Below are positions 53,209 to 62,168 of a DNA stretch of 64,000 nucleotides, in pieces (the stretch's first letter is position 1; the number at the start of each line of letters is the position of its first letter). The notes under the pieces were generated by a model, which did no database searches, was not told the DNA's origin, and saw only the letters and a list, made by a program, of their open reading frames with translations. The stretch comes from Flavobacteriaceae bacterium. Lineage in GTDB: Bacteria > Bacteroidota > Bacteroidia > Flavobacteriales > Flavobacteriaceae. The stretch covers positions 62,001 through 126,000 of the forward strand of contig JANQSO010000014.1 in NCBI GenBank assembly GCA_028284005.1, read 5' to 3'. Made by a program: the position numbers and the translations under genes.

Positions 53209-54018
53209 CTACTTGACAATTAGTCTTTGAACCTGTAAAACAGATTCATTGCCAGTAGTTAATTTTAAGATATATACTCCTGTATTTAAATTCTCTTTTT
53301 CAAGAATGAATTTATTGGAATTTGTTTTCATCATTTTAATTTCTCTTCCAAGCATATCATAAATGGTTAGACTTAAAGGAGAAGTAGTATTGGAAACAGT
53401 AATAGTGGTCTTGGCAACCATAGGGTTAGGATAAACAGAAACAACGCTTTCATTAAAGTCGTTTACTCCCAGTACAGAAGTACTGTTGACCTCTCCCGGG
53501 GTTCCGTGCTCACCATCAGGTAAAATAGAAGCCTTCCAACTGGAAGCCAAGGCATTGTCCAAATTAGGATTGGTAAGCTCTAAAGTGGGGCCGTTTCCAT
53601 CCGGTTCTGTAGGCCATGGGGCTTCATCGTCATATTCTACAGAATCTACCAATACATTATTATCATCAAACAAACGTATCAATTCTCCTCCTCCGCTAAG
53701 TCCAAAGGTGAAGTCTCCCAAAACCGGGGATACTCCGGGAAATAATGCTTGAAAATCTGCTAAGGTTTGTACCAAAACCAGGTAAGAGCCAGCTGCCATG
53801 GTAGTGCCGTTCGGGATTACAAATTCATGAAGGTCATCATCATCTTTAAAAACCCAATTGGAGATATCAACAGTATTTGCACCATTATTATAAAGTTCTA
53901 TCCAATCTTTAGTTTCAAAATCTATTGCATCCTTATAATTAATTTCATTAATAACAATTTGTCCATTTAAAGTGAGACCGGACAAAGAGATACAAAGAAG
54001 AAGTAAGAAATGTTTCAT
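53209..54018 (-). CDS. Secreted lamin-tail-domain protein with T9SS sorting tail
   Basis: Signal peptide (about 1-19), one LTD (about 20-185: IVINEINYKDAIDFETKDW, ISNWVFKDDDDLHEFVIPNG, PWPTEPDGNGPTLEL) and a Por sorting domain (VVSVYPNPMVAKTTITVSN...VQRLIVK). The protein is almost the same as the C-terminal third of the next gene's product. It is the first gene of the minus-strand unit of two CotH proteins, DUF4956, adaptor and TolC-like factor. LTDs in secreted bacterial proteins are thought to mediate binding or surface retention; no enzymatic motif is seen. Confidence 0.88.
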   Translation of the reverse strand: MKHFLLLLCISLSGLTLNGQIVINEINYKDAIDFETKDWIELYNNGANTVDISNWVFKDDDDLHEFVIPNGTTMAAGSYLVLVQTLADFQALFPGVSPVLGDFTFGLSGGGELIRLFDDNNVLVDSVEYDDEAPWPTEPDGNGPTLELTNPNLDNALASSWKASILPDGEHGTPGEVNSTSVLGVNDFNESVVSVYPNPMVAKTTITVSNTTSPLSLTIYDMLGREIKMMKTNSNKFILEKENLNTGVYILKLTTGNESVLQVQRLIVK

Positions 54019-54150
54019 AATGATATTTTTGAAGTTATAGTTAGTATGAAAAACGTAAATCTATTAAATATATCTAAACTTTAATGAGCTGATAGCAAAT
54101 CACTTATGTGATTATAACAATTATCTTTAAAAAAACCCTACCATAAATTT

Positions 54151-54197
54151 AACAATAATCTAACATTATTCTAACGTTATTCTAACGCTTTATTAAC
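54151..54197. promoter_or_regulatory. Tandem 11-bp-phased TCTAAC repeats in a divergent promoter region
   Basis: TCTAAC occurs at 54159, 54170 and 54181, exactly 11 bases apart, in ATTATTCTAAC / GTTATTCTAAC units, with a further degenerate TATTAAC at 54191. Helically phased repeats suggest binding of an activator to one face of the DNA, upstream of a TATCTTTA (54244-54251) -7-like box. Confidence 0.4.
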
Positions 54198-54283
54198 TTT
54201 AAGACAAGAGTTTTTTTGACAATCAAGAAAATTATTAAGTTTTTATCTTTATATACGACAGATACCTCAATATGTAAACATTT

Positions 54284-55582
54284 ATGGAACACATCGTCAT
54301 TATTGGTAACGGAATCTCTGGTGTTACTGCTGCCAGGCACATACGCAAACTTTCAGATAAGAAGATTACCATAATATCTTCTGAAACAGATCATTTCTTT
54401 TCCCGAACCGCCCTTATGTATATCTATATGGGGCACATGAAGTATGAGCACACCAAACCTTATGAAGATTACTTTTGGAAGAAAAACCGGATTGATTTAA
54501 AGCGAGGTTTTGTAAAAAGCGTCACTCCTCAAAAAAAAGAATTGCAATTAGCAGACGGTGAACGTATGAAATACGATAAATTGATCATTGCCGTAGGTTC
54601 AAAATCCAACAAATTTGGATGGCCGGGGCAAGATCTGGATGGTGTTCAGGGATTGTATTCATTTCAAGATCTGGAAACTTTGGAGAAAAATGCTCCTAGC
54701 AACAAAGTATGCAAACGTGCTGTGATCGTTGGAGGTGGCCTTATTGGGATCGAACTGGCCGAAATGCTTAGTACACGAGATATTCCCGTTACTTTTTTAG
54801 TCCGCGAAAATAGTTTTTGGAACGGAGTGCTTCCGGACGGTGAAAGCCAAATGCTGAACCGACATATTAAAAATCATCATATCGACCTGAGGTTAGGAAT
54901 GAATCTAAAAGAAATTCTAGCTGATGAAAATGGCCGTACCCGTGCAGTTGTAATTGCTGAAACCGGAGAAGAACTTGCTTGTGATATTGTTGGGCTAACA
55001 GCCGGTGTTTCCCCAAATGTAGACTTTCTAAAAGACAGTGAAATAGAACTGGGAAGAGGTGTTAAAGTAAATCGTTTTTTAGAGACCAATTGTGAAGACG
55101 TATATGCAATTGGCGATTGTGCCGAACAACATGAAGCTATTGGAAACCGTCGCCCAATTGAAGCTGTATGGTATACCGGACGTATGATGGGTGAAACTGT
55201 AGCGCAAACCATTTGTGGCAATAAATTAGAATACAAACCCGGGCATTGGTTTAACAGCGCCAAATTCTTCGATATAGAATACCAAACCTACGGATGGGTC
55301 TTTGCCAATAAAAAAGAGTATGAGGCACATTTTCATTGGAAGCATGAGGATGACACTAAATGCATCACTATAGCATATCACAAGGAAACCGAAGAATTTT
55401 TAGGCATCAATACTTTTGGAATACGAATGAAACATGAAGTATTTGACCGCTGGCTAAACGAAAAACGTGATGTTAACTATGTTGTCAAACATTTAAAACT
55501 TGCCAACTTCGATCCGGAGTTTTATGCTCATTTCGAAAAAGAGATACTTTCAGCCTTTACTAACCGATACACAATTGCCTAA
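54284..55582 (+). CDS. FAD-dependent NAD(P)-type pyridine nucleotide oxidoreductase
   Basis: Two-dinucleotide-fold flavoprotein. The FAD motif is IIGNGISGVTAARHIRK, the NAD motif AVIVGGGLIGIELAEML (about 148-164), and the C-terminal FAD motif DVYAIGDCAEQHEAIG (about 268-283). The fold matches nitrite reductase NirB N-termini, rubredoxin reductases and ferredoxin reductases. The adjacent 4Fe-4S membrane protein begins 4 bases after its stop, so the pair probably passes electrons from NAD(P)H to a membrane ferredoxin-like acceptor. 432 aa; the C-terminal 100 residues extend beyond the standard reductase. The physiological acceptor is unknown. Confidence 0.88.
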   Translation: MEHIVIIGNGISGVTAARHIRKLSDKKITIISSETDHFFSRTALMYIYMGHMKYEHTKPYEDYFWKKNRIDLKRGFVKSVTPQKKELQLADGERMKYDKLIIAVGSKSNKFGWPGQDLDGVQGLYSFQDLETLEKNAPSNKVCKRAVIVGGGLIGIELAEMLSTRDIPVTFLVRENSFWNGVLPDGESQMLNRHIKNHHIDLRLGMNLKEILADENGRTRAVVIAETGEELACDIVGLTAGVSPNVDFLKDSEIELGRGVKVNRFLETNCEDVYAIGDCAEQHEAIGNRRPIEAVWYTGRMMGETVAQTICGNKLEYKPGHWFNSAKFFDIEYQTYGWVFANKKEYEAHFHWKHEDDTKCITIAYHKETEEFLGINTFGIRMKHEVFDRWLNEKRDVNYVVKHLKLANFDPEFYAHFEKEILSAFTNRYTIA

Positions 55583-55586
55583 CAAT

Positions 55587-57176
55587 ATGAGTACCATACA
55601 AAGAAATATGTCGCTTACCGGTGAACCACCCAAAACAATTAATACACAGCAAAAAATTGCTACTCTCATTGGAATGGCAGGTTTGATCATACTGCTCCTG
55701 GCGGCATTTAATCTGAATTTTCCAAATAAAAGTTTCTGGCTCGCTACTTCACTGACATCTATTTTTCTGGGGATCTTGTGGTTTACCAGAGCAGCTTATC
55801 AAAACAAGTTAGAAGGAATAAAAAATGATGGTGTTTGGTTTAAATCTATTTCCAGCCGGGGATATTTGGGTTGGATTACAGGAATTGTCCTGACGGGATT
55901 TTATATTTTGCTATATTTTTTTCCGCAGTATCTGGGTTTACAACAAGGTAGTGACAATAGGGGTCTTATCGCATTGTTTGACCCACTAAGCAAATTATTG
56001 AATGGGAATCCTGCCAGTCAATGGTTTGTATATGGAACACTTTATACAATTGCAATCCTCGCTTTTGGGATAAAATTTATATGGAAATACAGGCACAATC
56101 GCTATGAGAAAATACGCACTATTAGTGTGATGTTTTTTCAAACAGCTTTCGCTTTTTTAATACCGGAGTTTATGGCCCGTTTAAATAGTGATACATTTTC
56201 GTTACCGTATTACGACCTAAAGAACATTTGGCCTCTTAACTACTATAATTTTGAACAATACCGGATCGATAGTTTTATCTCTGCAGGAGACATAGGGCTG
56301 GGACTACTTATTTTTGGGATCGTTTCCATTTTTGTGATTACACCCATTTTAACATACAAATTTGGTAAAAGGTGGTATTGTAGTTGGGTCTGTGGCTGTG
56401 GAGGTTTAGCTGAAACCGCAGGAGATTCTTTTCGTCAGTTAAGTGACAAAAGCATGAACGCATGGAAGATTGAACGTTGGGTGGTACATAGCGTATTGGT
56501 CTTTGTTGTTGTAATGACTACAGCTGTGGTACATTCATATCTAGGAGAAGATACTTCAAAATACTGGTTGACGAAAGATACATTTCTATTAGGTGTAGGT
56601 GCTTTCCTTACTTTACTATTTGCAGGAATTTGGTTCTTTAAACGCCATCAGTTAAAAAAAGATGCACGCTACGGAGCTATAGGCTACCTTATTATTTTAC
56701 TGATATTGATAGGGATGCATTTTACTACGGATAAAACATTGTTTCTCTTCGAAGCGGAAACACTTCGAAAATCCTATGGTTTTTTAATAGGTGCTATCTT
56801 CAGTGGAGTAATAGGAACTGGTTTCTATCCAATATTTGGAAGTAGGGTCTGGTGCCGTTTTGGGTGTCCTATGGCTGCTATTTTGGGATTACAGCAACGG
56901 TTGTTTTCAAAATTCAGAATTACAACCAATGGGGGCCAATGCATTTCATGTGGAAATTGTTCTACTTATTGTGAAATGGGTATAGATGTTCGTGCTTATG
57001 CCCAAAAGGGTGAAAATATTATACGCGCCAGCTGCGTAGGGTGTGGTATCTGTTCTGCAGTTTGTCCGCGTGGAGTTTTAAAATTAGAAAATGGGCCTCT
57101 GGAAAATCGTATTAAAGGCAATGAAATTTTGTTAGGTAACGATATCAATTTAATGAACTATGTAAACAACAAATAA
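55587..57176 (+). CDS. NosR/NapH-like polyferredoxin membrane protein
   Basis: Start chosen at 55587, just after the reductase stop; an earlier frame from 55500 overlaps that gene. About eight membrane helices are present. The cytoplasmic cysteine motifs are SWVCGCGGLAETAG and WCRFGCPMA in the membrane loops, and two 4Fe-4S ferredoxin motifs CISCGNCSTYCEMGI and CVGCGICSAVCPRG near the C-terminus. This is the NosR/NapH/CcoG-like electron-transfer layout without the periplasmic FMN domain of NosR. About 529 aa. Together with the flavoprotein it forms an electron-transfer pair; no terminal reductase is nearby. Confidence 0.87.
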   Translation: MSTIQRNMSLTGEPPKTINTQQKIATLIGMAGLIILLLAAFNLNFPNKSFWLATSLTSIFLGILWFTRAAYQNKLEGIKNDGVWFKSISSRGYLGWITGIVLTGFYILLYFFPQYLGLQQGSDNRGLIALFDPLSKLLNGNPASQWFVYGTLYTIAILAFGIKFIWKYRHNRYEKIRTISVMFFQTAFAFLIPEFMARLNSDTFSLPYYDLKNIWPLNYYNFEQYRIDSFISAGDIGLGLLIFGIVSIFVITPILTYKFGKRWYCSWVCGCGGLAETAGDSFRQLSDKSMNAWKIERWVVHSVLVFVVVMTTAVVHSYLGEDTSKYWLTKDTFLLGVGAFLTLLFAGIWFFKRHQLKKDARYGAIGYLIILLILIGMHFTTDKTLFLFEAETLRKSYGFLIGAIFSGVIGTGFYPIFGSRVWCRFGCPMAAILGLQQRLFSKFRITTNGGQCISCGNCSTYCEMGIDVRAYAQKGENIIRASCVGCGICSAVCPRGVLKLENGPLENRIKGNEILLGNDINLMNYVNNK

Positions 57177-57230
57177 CATACGTTAGTAACAGATTTTCCT
57201 TACGTCTAAGCAAAAAATCACAATGTCACG

Positions 57231-57713
57231 ATGCTTCACAAAGTGCCTCTTCTTATCATTTTATTCTTTATAAATTCTAATTTAGAAGCCCAAAAGGACT
57301 ACCATAAAGAGTATTATTCCAATGGAGTACTTAAAGCTGAGGGGTGGAAAAATGACCTTCAAAAAGAAGGTTACTGGAAGTTTTATTATCCAAATGGAAT
57401 GCTTCAAAAACAAGGGCATATTTTTAATGATAAACCCATAAAATACTGGTATTTTTATCGTGAAAACGGGACGATTAAAAGTGAAGGACATTTTATCAAT
57501 GGCCTTAAAGGCAAGTGGTGGCTTTTCTACGATACAATGGAAAAGATATCCCATAAATGCCAATTGAAGAATAATAAAAAAAACGGGTACTGCTTACGGT
57601 ATCTTAAGGAAAAACTCATTAAAGCAGAAAAATATTTAAATGGAAAAAAAATTAAAGAATGGACAGATTTTAGGTCGTTTAAAAAAGAAAATAAACTCTC
57701 TGATTTAAAATGA
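57231..57713 (+). CDS. Exported MORN-variant repeat protein
   Basis: Signal peptide (about 1-20) and about five tandem units of the MORN-like pattern Y-x-N-G-x-L-x-x-E/Q-G (YYSNGVLKAEGWKN, YYPNGMLQKQGHIFND, YRENGTIKSEGHFINGL, CRYLKEKLIKAE...). Function unknown; such repeats form beta-hairpin scaffolds, often in toxin-antitoxin-like or envelope proteins. It overlaps the following glycosyltransferase ATG by 4 bases, so it belongs to the glycan gene run. 160 aa. Confidence 0.75.
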   Translation: MLHKVPLLIILFFINSNLEAQKDYHKEYYSNGVLKAEGWKNDLQKEGYWKFYYPNGMLQKQGHIFNDKPIKYWYFYRENGTIKSEGHFINGLKGKWWLFYDTMEKISHKCQLKNNKKNGYCLRYLKEKLIKAEKYLNGKKIKEWTDFRSFKKENKLSDLK

Positions 57714-58402
57714 CTTCCATTAAAGTTATCATTCCCGCTTTTAACGAGTCGGCTTCTATCGCCAAAGTGATTGGTGATATTCCTAAGATAGTTTCTGAAG
57801 TAATTGTAGTAAACAATAATTCTACCGATACTACCTATGAAGTTGCTAAAAATGCCGGGGCTACGGTTATTACTGAAAATGCCCGTGGGTATGGCCACGC
57901 ATGCCTGAGAGGAATGAGCTATATTTCTCAACAAGAAACAGTACCGGACATCATTGTTTTCCTGGATGGAGATTATAGTGATTATCCTGAAGAACTACTA
58001 AAAATTATAGCCCCAATCATTGATCATGATATCGACTTTGTAGTTGGCTCCCGTGTTAAGAGGCTCCGTGAAGATGGTTCAATGACTTTTCCACAACGCT
58101 TTGGAAATTGGCTTGCAACAACATTGATGAAACTTTTTTTTAATTCAAAATTTACAGATCTGGGCCCTTTTCGGGCTATTAAATACCAAAAGTTACTTGC
58201 ATTGGAAATGGAAGACAAAACCTATGGGTGGACCGTTGAGATGCAATTAAAGGCACTTAAACGAAAATACACATATGTAGAAGTTCCTGTGAAATATAGA
58301 AACCGAATAGGCGTTTCAAAAGTTTCGGGAACCATAAAAGGTGCTATCTTTGCAGGCATAAAAATTCTGAGTTGGATTTTTAAATACAGTTTAAGAAAAT
58401 GA
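57710..58402 (+). CDS. Family-2 glycosyltransferase (dolichyl-phosphate mannosyltransferase-like)
   Basis: GT2 enzyme of 230 aa: VIIPAFNESASIAKVIGDI, VVNNNSTDTTYEVAKNAGAT, ARGYGHACLRGMSYI, the metal-site VFLDGDYSDYPEELLK and the acceptor-side TDLGPFRAIKYQKLL. The length and GT-A layout match polyprenyl-phosphate mannosyl/glucosyl-transferases, but there is no C-terminal membrane pair. It overlaps the next transferase by 4 bases. Confidence 0.88.
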   Translation: MTSIKVIIPAFNESASIAKVIGDIPKIVSEVIVVNNNSTDTTYEVAKNAGATVITENARGYGHACLRGMSYISQQETVPDIIVFLDGDYSDYPEELLKIIAPIIDHDIDFVVGSRVKRLREDGSMTFPQRFGNWLATTLMKLFFNSKFTDLGPFRAIKYQKLLALEMEDKTYGWTVEMQLKALKRKYTYVEVPVKYRNRIGVSKVSGTIKGAIFAGIKILSWIFKYSLRK

Positions 58403-59892
58403 TACTGGAAACCGTTGTTATTGCCATTTATTCTATTGCTCTCATACTTATTTTTATGTATGCATTGGCACAACTCAACTTGCTTTTCAATTATTTAAGC
58501 GCTCGTAGAAACTGTGAGAAGACCTGTGAGAAATTTGATTTTTCGAAACCTGAAGAAATTCCCACGGTAACCATTCAGCTACCAGTATATAATGAACTGT
58601 ATGTTATGGAGCGTTTGCTGGAAAACATTGCCGAACTGGACTACCCAAAAAATAAGCTTCACATACAGGTATTGGATGATTCTACAGATGAATCCTTCAA
58701 TACAACTGCCGCACAAATTAAAAAGCTACAAACAACAGGGCTGGACATAGAACATGTAACACGTGAAAATAGGGTAGGTTTTAAAGCCGGTGCATTAAAG
58801 GAAGGGCTAAAAACCGCAAAAGGTGAATTCATTGCGATTTTTGATGCGGATTTCCTTCCAAGGCCCAATTGGTTAAAGCGAACCATTCCATATTTTAAAG
58901 ATTCGGAAATTGGTGTAGTGCAAACTCGTTGGGGGCACTTAAACAGGGATTATTCCATACTTACACGGGTACAGGCTTTTGCTTTGGACGCTCACTTTAC
59001 ATTAGAACAGGTAGGGAGAAACAGTAAAGGACATTTTATCAACTTTAACGGTACCGCCGGAGTCTGGCGTCGTGAATGCATTATTGATGCCGGAAATTGG
59101 GAAGGCGACACTCTTACCGAGGATCTTGACCTAAGTTACAGAGCGCAATTAAAAAGCTGGAAGTTTAAATACCTGGAAGAAGTTGAAACACCGGCCGAAT
59201 TGCCGGTAGTGATAAGCGCAGCGCGCTCACAACAATTTAGATGGAATAAAGGAGGGGCTGAAAACTTTAGAAAAATGGCATGGCGTGTTTTAAAGAGTGA
59301 TGGTATTCCTTTTAAAACCAAAATACACAGTTTATTGCATTTGTTAAACAGTACAATGTTCTTAAACATATTGATCGTTGCCATTTTAAGTATTCCAATG
59401 TTGTACATTAAAAACGAGTATGAACATTTGAAGATGTACTTCTTTGTGATGAGTTTCTTCGTGATCAGCACAATTATTTTCTTTCTCTGTTATTGGTTTA
59501 CCTATAAGAATATTTATGGTGGCGGTATCAAAAACTTTCTGAAATATACCGGAATGTTCTTTACCTTTTTCTCTATTGCCATGGGGTTTTCACTACATAA
59601 CTCTATTGCAGTTCTGGAAGGGCATTTAGGTAAGAAAAGTGAATTTATACGAACTCCCAAATTTAACATCAACAATCTAAAAGATAGCTGGAAAGGCAAC
59701 AAATATTTAAGAAAAAACATCTCTCCAAATGTAATTATCGAAGGGTTGTTAATGCTCTACTTTGCTTTTGGAATGTATTCTGCTTTTATTGTTGGCGACC
59801 AAGGGGGAGACTTTGGCCTCTTTCCTTTTCACCTAATGCTTTTTATAGGTTTCGGGTATGTGTTCTTCAAAAGTTTAACCAGTAGAGCATAA
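58399..59892 (+). CDS. Cellulose-synthase-like processive glycosyltransferase
   Basis: Inner-membrane GT2 enzyme of 497 aa: N-terminal helix (about 5-27), the D,D,D,QxxRW layout with VTIQLPVYNELYVMERLL, FIAIFDADFLPRPNWLK, LTEDLDLSYRAQLKSW and SQQFRWNKGG, then several C-terminal helices. Resembles CESA/ceramide-glucosyltransferase-like proteins and, in flavobacteria, enzymes of exopolysaccharide or glycolipid synthesis. It follows the DPM-like GT with a 4-base overlap, and a downstream membrane mannosyltransferase begins at 63285, so this stretch is a glycan-assembly region. Confidence 0.9.
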   Translation: MILETVVIAIYSIALILIFMYALAQLNLLFNYLSARRNCEKTCEKFDFSKPEEIPTVTIQLPVYNELYVMERLLENIAELDYPKNKLHIQVLDDSTDESFNTTAAQIKKLQTTGLDIEHVTRENRVGFKAGALKEGLKTAKGEFIAIFDADFLPRPNWLKRTIPYFKDSEIGVVQTRWGHLNRDYSILTRVQAFALDAHFTLEQVGRNSKGHFINFNGTAGVWRRECIIDAGNWEGDTLTEDLDLSYRAQLKSWKFKYLEEVETPAELPVVISAARSQQFRWNKGGAENFRKMAWRVLKSDGIPFKTKIHSLLHLLNSTMFLNILIVAILSIPMLYIKNEYEHLKMYFFVMSFFVISTIIFFLCYWFTYKNIYGGGIKNFLKYTGMFFTFFSIAMGFSLHNSIAVLEGHLGKKSEFIRTPKFNINNLKDSWKGNKYLRKNISPNVIIEGLLMLYFAFGMYSAFIVGDQGGDFGLFPFHLMLFIGFGYVFFKSLTSRA

Positions 59893-59975
59893 ATAATTTA
59901 TTATCTTCAAAAATAAAGCTACATTTTTGTAAATTGAAAAGTGTAAATACCCTAACTAACTAACATACTTTATTT

Positions 59976-60908
59976 GTGAGGCCATTTTTACTTTGGTTGT
60001 TTATTATTGTCTATTCTTCCGGGAGTGTATGCCAAAATAATAAAAACACAGCTGATCCCGAATCATTTTTCAACAACCAAATTGAACTACGCCACGATAA
60101 CGATTTTTTGATATTCACAGACCGTTATTATACCACCGGAAGTTATATTGAATACAGATACCTGCCTGAAAATGGACTCTTTAGAGGCAGAAAGGAACAA
60201 ATTATAGTAAGCCTTGAACATTTATACTACACCCCTACTAATATCATTTCCAGTAATACGGCAGACTTTGACCGCCCCTATGCCGGATACTTAGGGGTTA
60301 GTGCAGGAAGTTTTATGGCAAAAGAACTTCAGGCAACAAATTTCACTATTGCTGTTGGTGTTACAGGTCCCATTTCGATGGCAGAAGGGTTCCAAAATCT
60401 ATTTCACAGCTCCGGAGGAATTTCAACACCTCCCTGGATAGCACAAATAAAGAACAACTTTCATTTTAATTTTTATGCGGGCTATGTAAGGGAATGGATG
60501 TTAAATCCAAAGCCATTTAGTGTATATGCTGCTATAAGTCCAAACATTGCTTTTGGCACAAAGGATGTTTATGTAAATCACGAATTCAAATTTTTCTTTG
60601 GTAAGAGAAACCCTCTTTTAAAAAGCCTGGCTTACAATCAGCTTGGAGAGACAGGGAAAGAGCTCTTCTTCTCCATAAATTTTACCTATAGATATGTTAT
60701 ACACAATGCACTCCTTGAAGGACATCTTGTTGGTGATACTTCCGAATTTTTAGTAACTCCTAATGAAGAATTATTTTTATATGGAATCATAGGCTACTAT
60801 CGCATGAAAAGAAATGATTTCAAAATAGGTTACCAGTATATTTCGAAGGAAACAAATAAAACCAGGAGGCATTTATATTTCACTGTTTCGGTCGCCAGAA
60901 GGTTCTAA
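59976..60908 (+). CDS. LpxR-type lipid A deacylase (DUF2219 outer-membrane protein)
   Basis: Signal peptide from the GTG start at 59976 (MRPFLLWLFIIVYSSGSVC), then the DUF2219 barrel: ELRHDNDFLIFTDRYYTTG with the conserved Asn-Asp, FDRPYAGYLGVSAG, and the C-terminal ending ARRF typical of outer-membrane barrels. LpxR removes the 3'-O-linked acyl chains of lipid A. 310 aa is the usual length. The first in-frame ATG is much later; the GTG gives the only signal sequence, so it is accepted. Confidence 0.85.
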   Translation: MRPFLLWLFIIVYSSGSVCQNNKNTADPESFFNNQIELRHDNDFLIFTDRYYTTGSYIEYRYLPENGLFRGRKEQIIVSLEHLYYTPTNIISSNTADFDRPYAGYLGVSAGSFMAKELQATNFTIAVGVTGPISMAEGFQNLFHSSGGISTPPWIAQIKNNFHFNFYAGYVREWMLNPKPFSVYAAISPNIAFGTKDVYVNHEFKFFFGKRNPLLKSLAYNQLGETGKELFFSINFTYRYVIHNALLEGHLVGDTSEFLVTPNEELFLYGIIGYYRMKRNDFKIGYQYISKETNKTRRHLYFTVSVARRF

Positions 60909-60909
60909 A

Positions 60910-62136
60910 TCATTGAAAAAGAACTTCTTTTTCAACCAATTCTCCTTCTCTATTTACGGTTACTATGGTTTTTTGCCCTTTTTCAAACATAGAAAGTGTT
61001 TTCATATAACTCATCATATCGGTAACATGATGTTCCCCCATCATAACAACGATATCACCTTTTAACAATCCTGCTTTTTGAGCCGGCCGGCCTTCACTAA
61101 TTCCATCTATACGCATACCTTTTCCCGTAAAAAGATAATCAGGGACAACTCCCAAAGTAACTTTGAAATCCGGCACCACTTCACTTTCATTTTTAGTTTT
61201 TCGGAAAGCCAGTTTTCCGTTATCATTTAAATCTGTAATAATGGCAAAGATATAATCAGACACCTTTTGCATTCCTTCGTAATTTAACTTTTCGGCATCA
61301 TCACTTGGTTTATGGTAATCGCTGTGCTGCCCGGTAAAAAAGTGTAACACAGGAATATCTGCCAAATAAAAAGAAGTGTGGTCGCTGGGGCCAATTCCGC
61401 TTTCATGTTCGGCTATGTTCAACCCTTCATTATTAGCAAATAGGGTTTGCTTGAAAATGGGGGAAGTTCCAACACCGTGTACCGCTAAGGTATTCTCTTT
61501 GTTTAAACGCCCCACCATATCCATATTGATCATATAGCTAACTTTCTTCAAGTCGATAGTAGGGTTTTTTACAAAATAGTTAGAGCCCAACAACCCCATT
61601 TCTTCACCTGAAAAAGCGATAAACAAGTAATTGTTATTTTTATTTGTTTCGGAAAGTCTTTCTGCAATATTGAACAGAACAGCTACTCCACTTGCATTAT
61701 CGTCTGCTCCATTATGTATAGCTTCTCCTTCCCTGTGTAGAGACCCCTCTCCTCCCATTCCCAAATGGTCGTAGTGAGCACCTATAACTACCGTAGTCTC
61801 TGCTTTATGATCTATATAACCAATAACGTTCATTCCCTTTGCTAAACTGTCTTCTACCTGTTCCACAAGTATTGCCTGCTTATGAGGATCATTACTGGGT
61901 TTAAAGGTGAATGTCTGGTAGAACCCTGAAGTTCCTTTGGGGAGCAGTTTTAAATCATTAAATCGTTTTACTATATATTCCGCTGCCTGTTGTTCTCCTA
62001 AAGTTCCTGTTTCTCTTCCTTTAAAACCATCTGCAGCTAAAACAGTTACATCTTCTTTCATAGAAATAGATTTAACAACAGTTTCTTTACATGAAAAAAG
62101 AAAGGCTACAAAAAATACTATATAAAATGAGCGCAT
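60910..62136 (-). CDS. M28-family metallopeptidase with C-terminal PDZ domain
   Basis: Exported zinc aminopeptidase. Start chosen at 62136 (MRSFYIVFFVAFLFSC lipoprotein signal, lipid Cys at 16); an earlier ATG at 62154 adds six residues. Zn ligands in order: His/Asp of IGAHYDHLGM, Asp of NGADDNASG, Glu of FSGEEMGLLG, Asp of NMDMVGRL, His of SDHTSFY. The PDZ domain covers the C-terminal about 85 residues (ISEGRPAQKAGLLKGDIVVM). 408 aa. Converges on LpxR with one base between stops and is divergent from the next gene. Confidence 0.93.
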   Translation of the reverse strand: MRSFYIVFFVAFLFSCKETVVKSISMKEDVTVLAADGFKGRETGTLGEQQAAEYIVKRFNDLKLLPKGTSGFYQTFTFKPSNDPHKQAILVEQVEDSLAKGMNVIGYIDHKAETTVVIGAHYDHLGMGGEGSLHREGEAIHNGADDNASGVAVLFNIAERLSETNKNNNYLFIAFSGEEMGLLGSNYFVKNPTIDLKKVSYMINMDMVGRLNKENTLAVHGVGTSPIFKQTLFANNEGLNIAEHESGIGPSDHTSFYLADIPVLHFFTGQHSDYHKPSDDAEKLNYEGMQKVSDYIFAIITDLNDNGKLAFRKTKNESEVVPDFKVTLGVVPDYLFTGKGMRIDGISEGRPAQKAGLLKGDIVVMMGEHHVTDMMSYMKTLSMFEKGQKTIVTVNREGELVEKEVLFQ

Positions 62137-62168
62137 ATCGTTACTTTTACACAAAAGTAATGTATAAA

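Noticed and set aside
55500-55586. Early start for the polyferredoxin
   Set aside because: It would overlap the flavoprotein gene by 83 bases with non-conserved sequence; ATG 55587 directly follows that stop.
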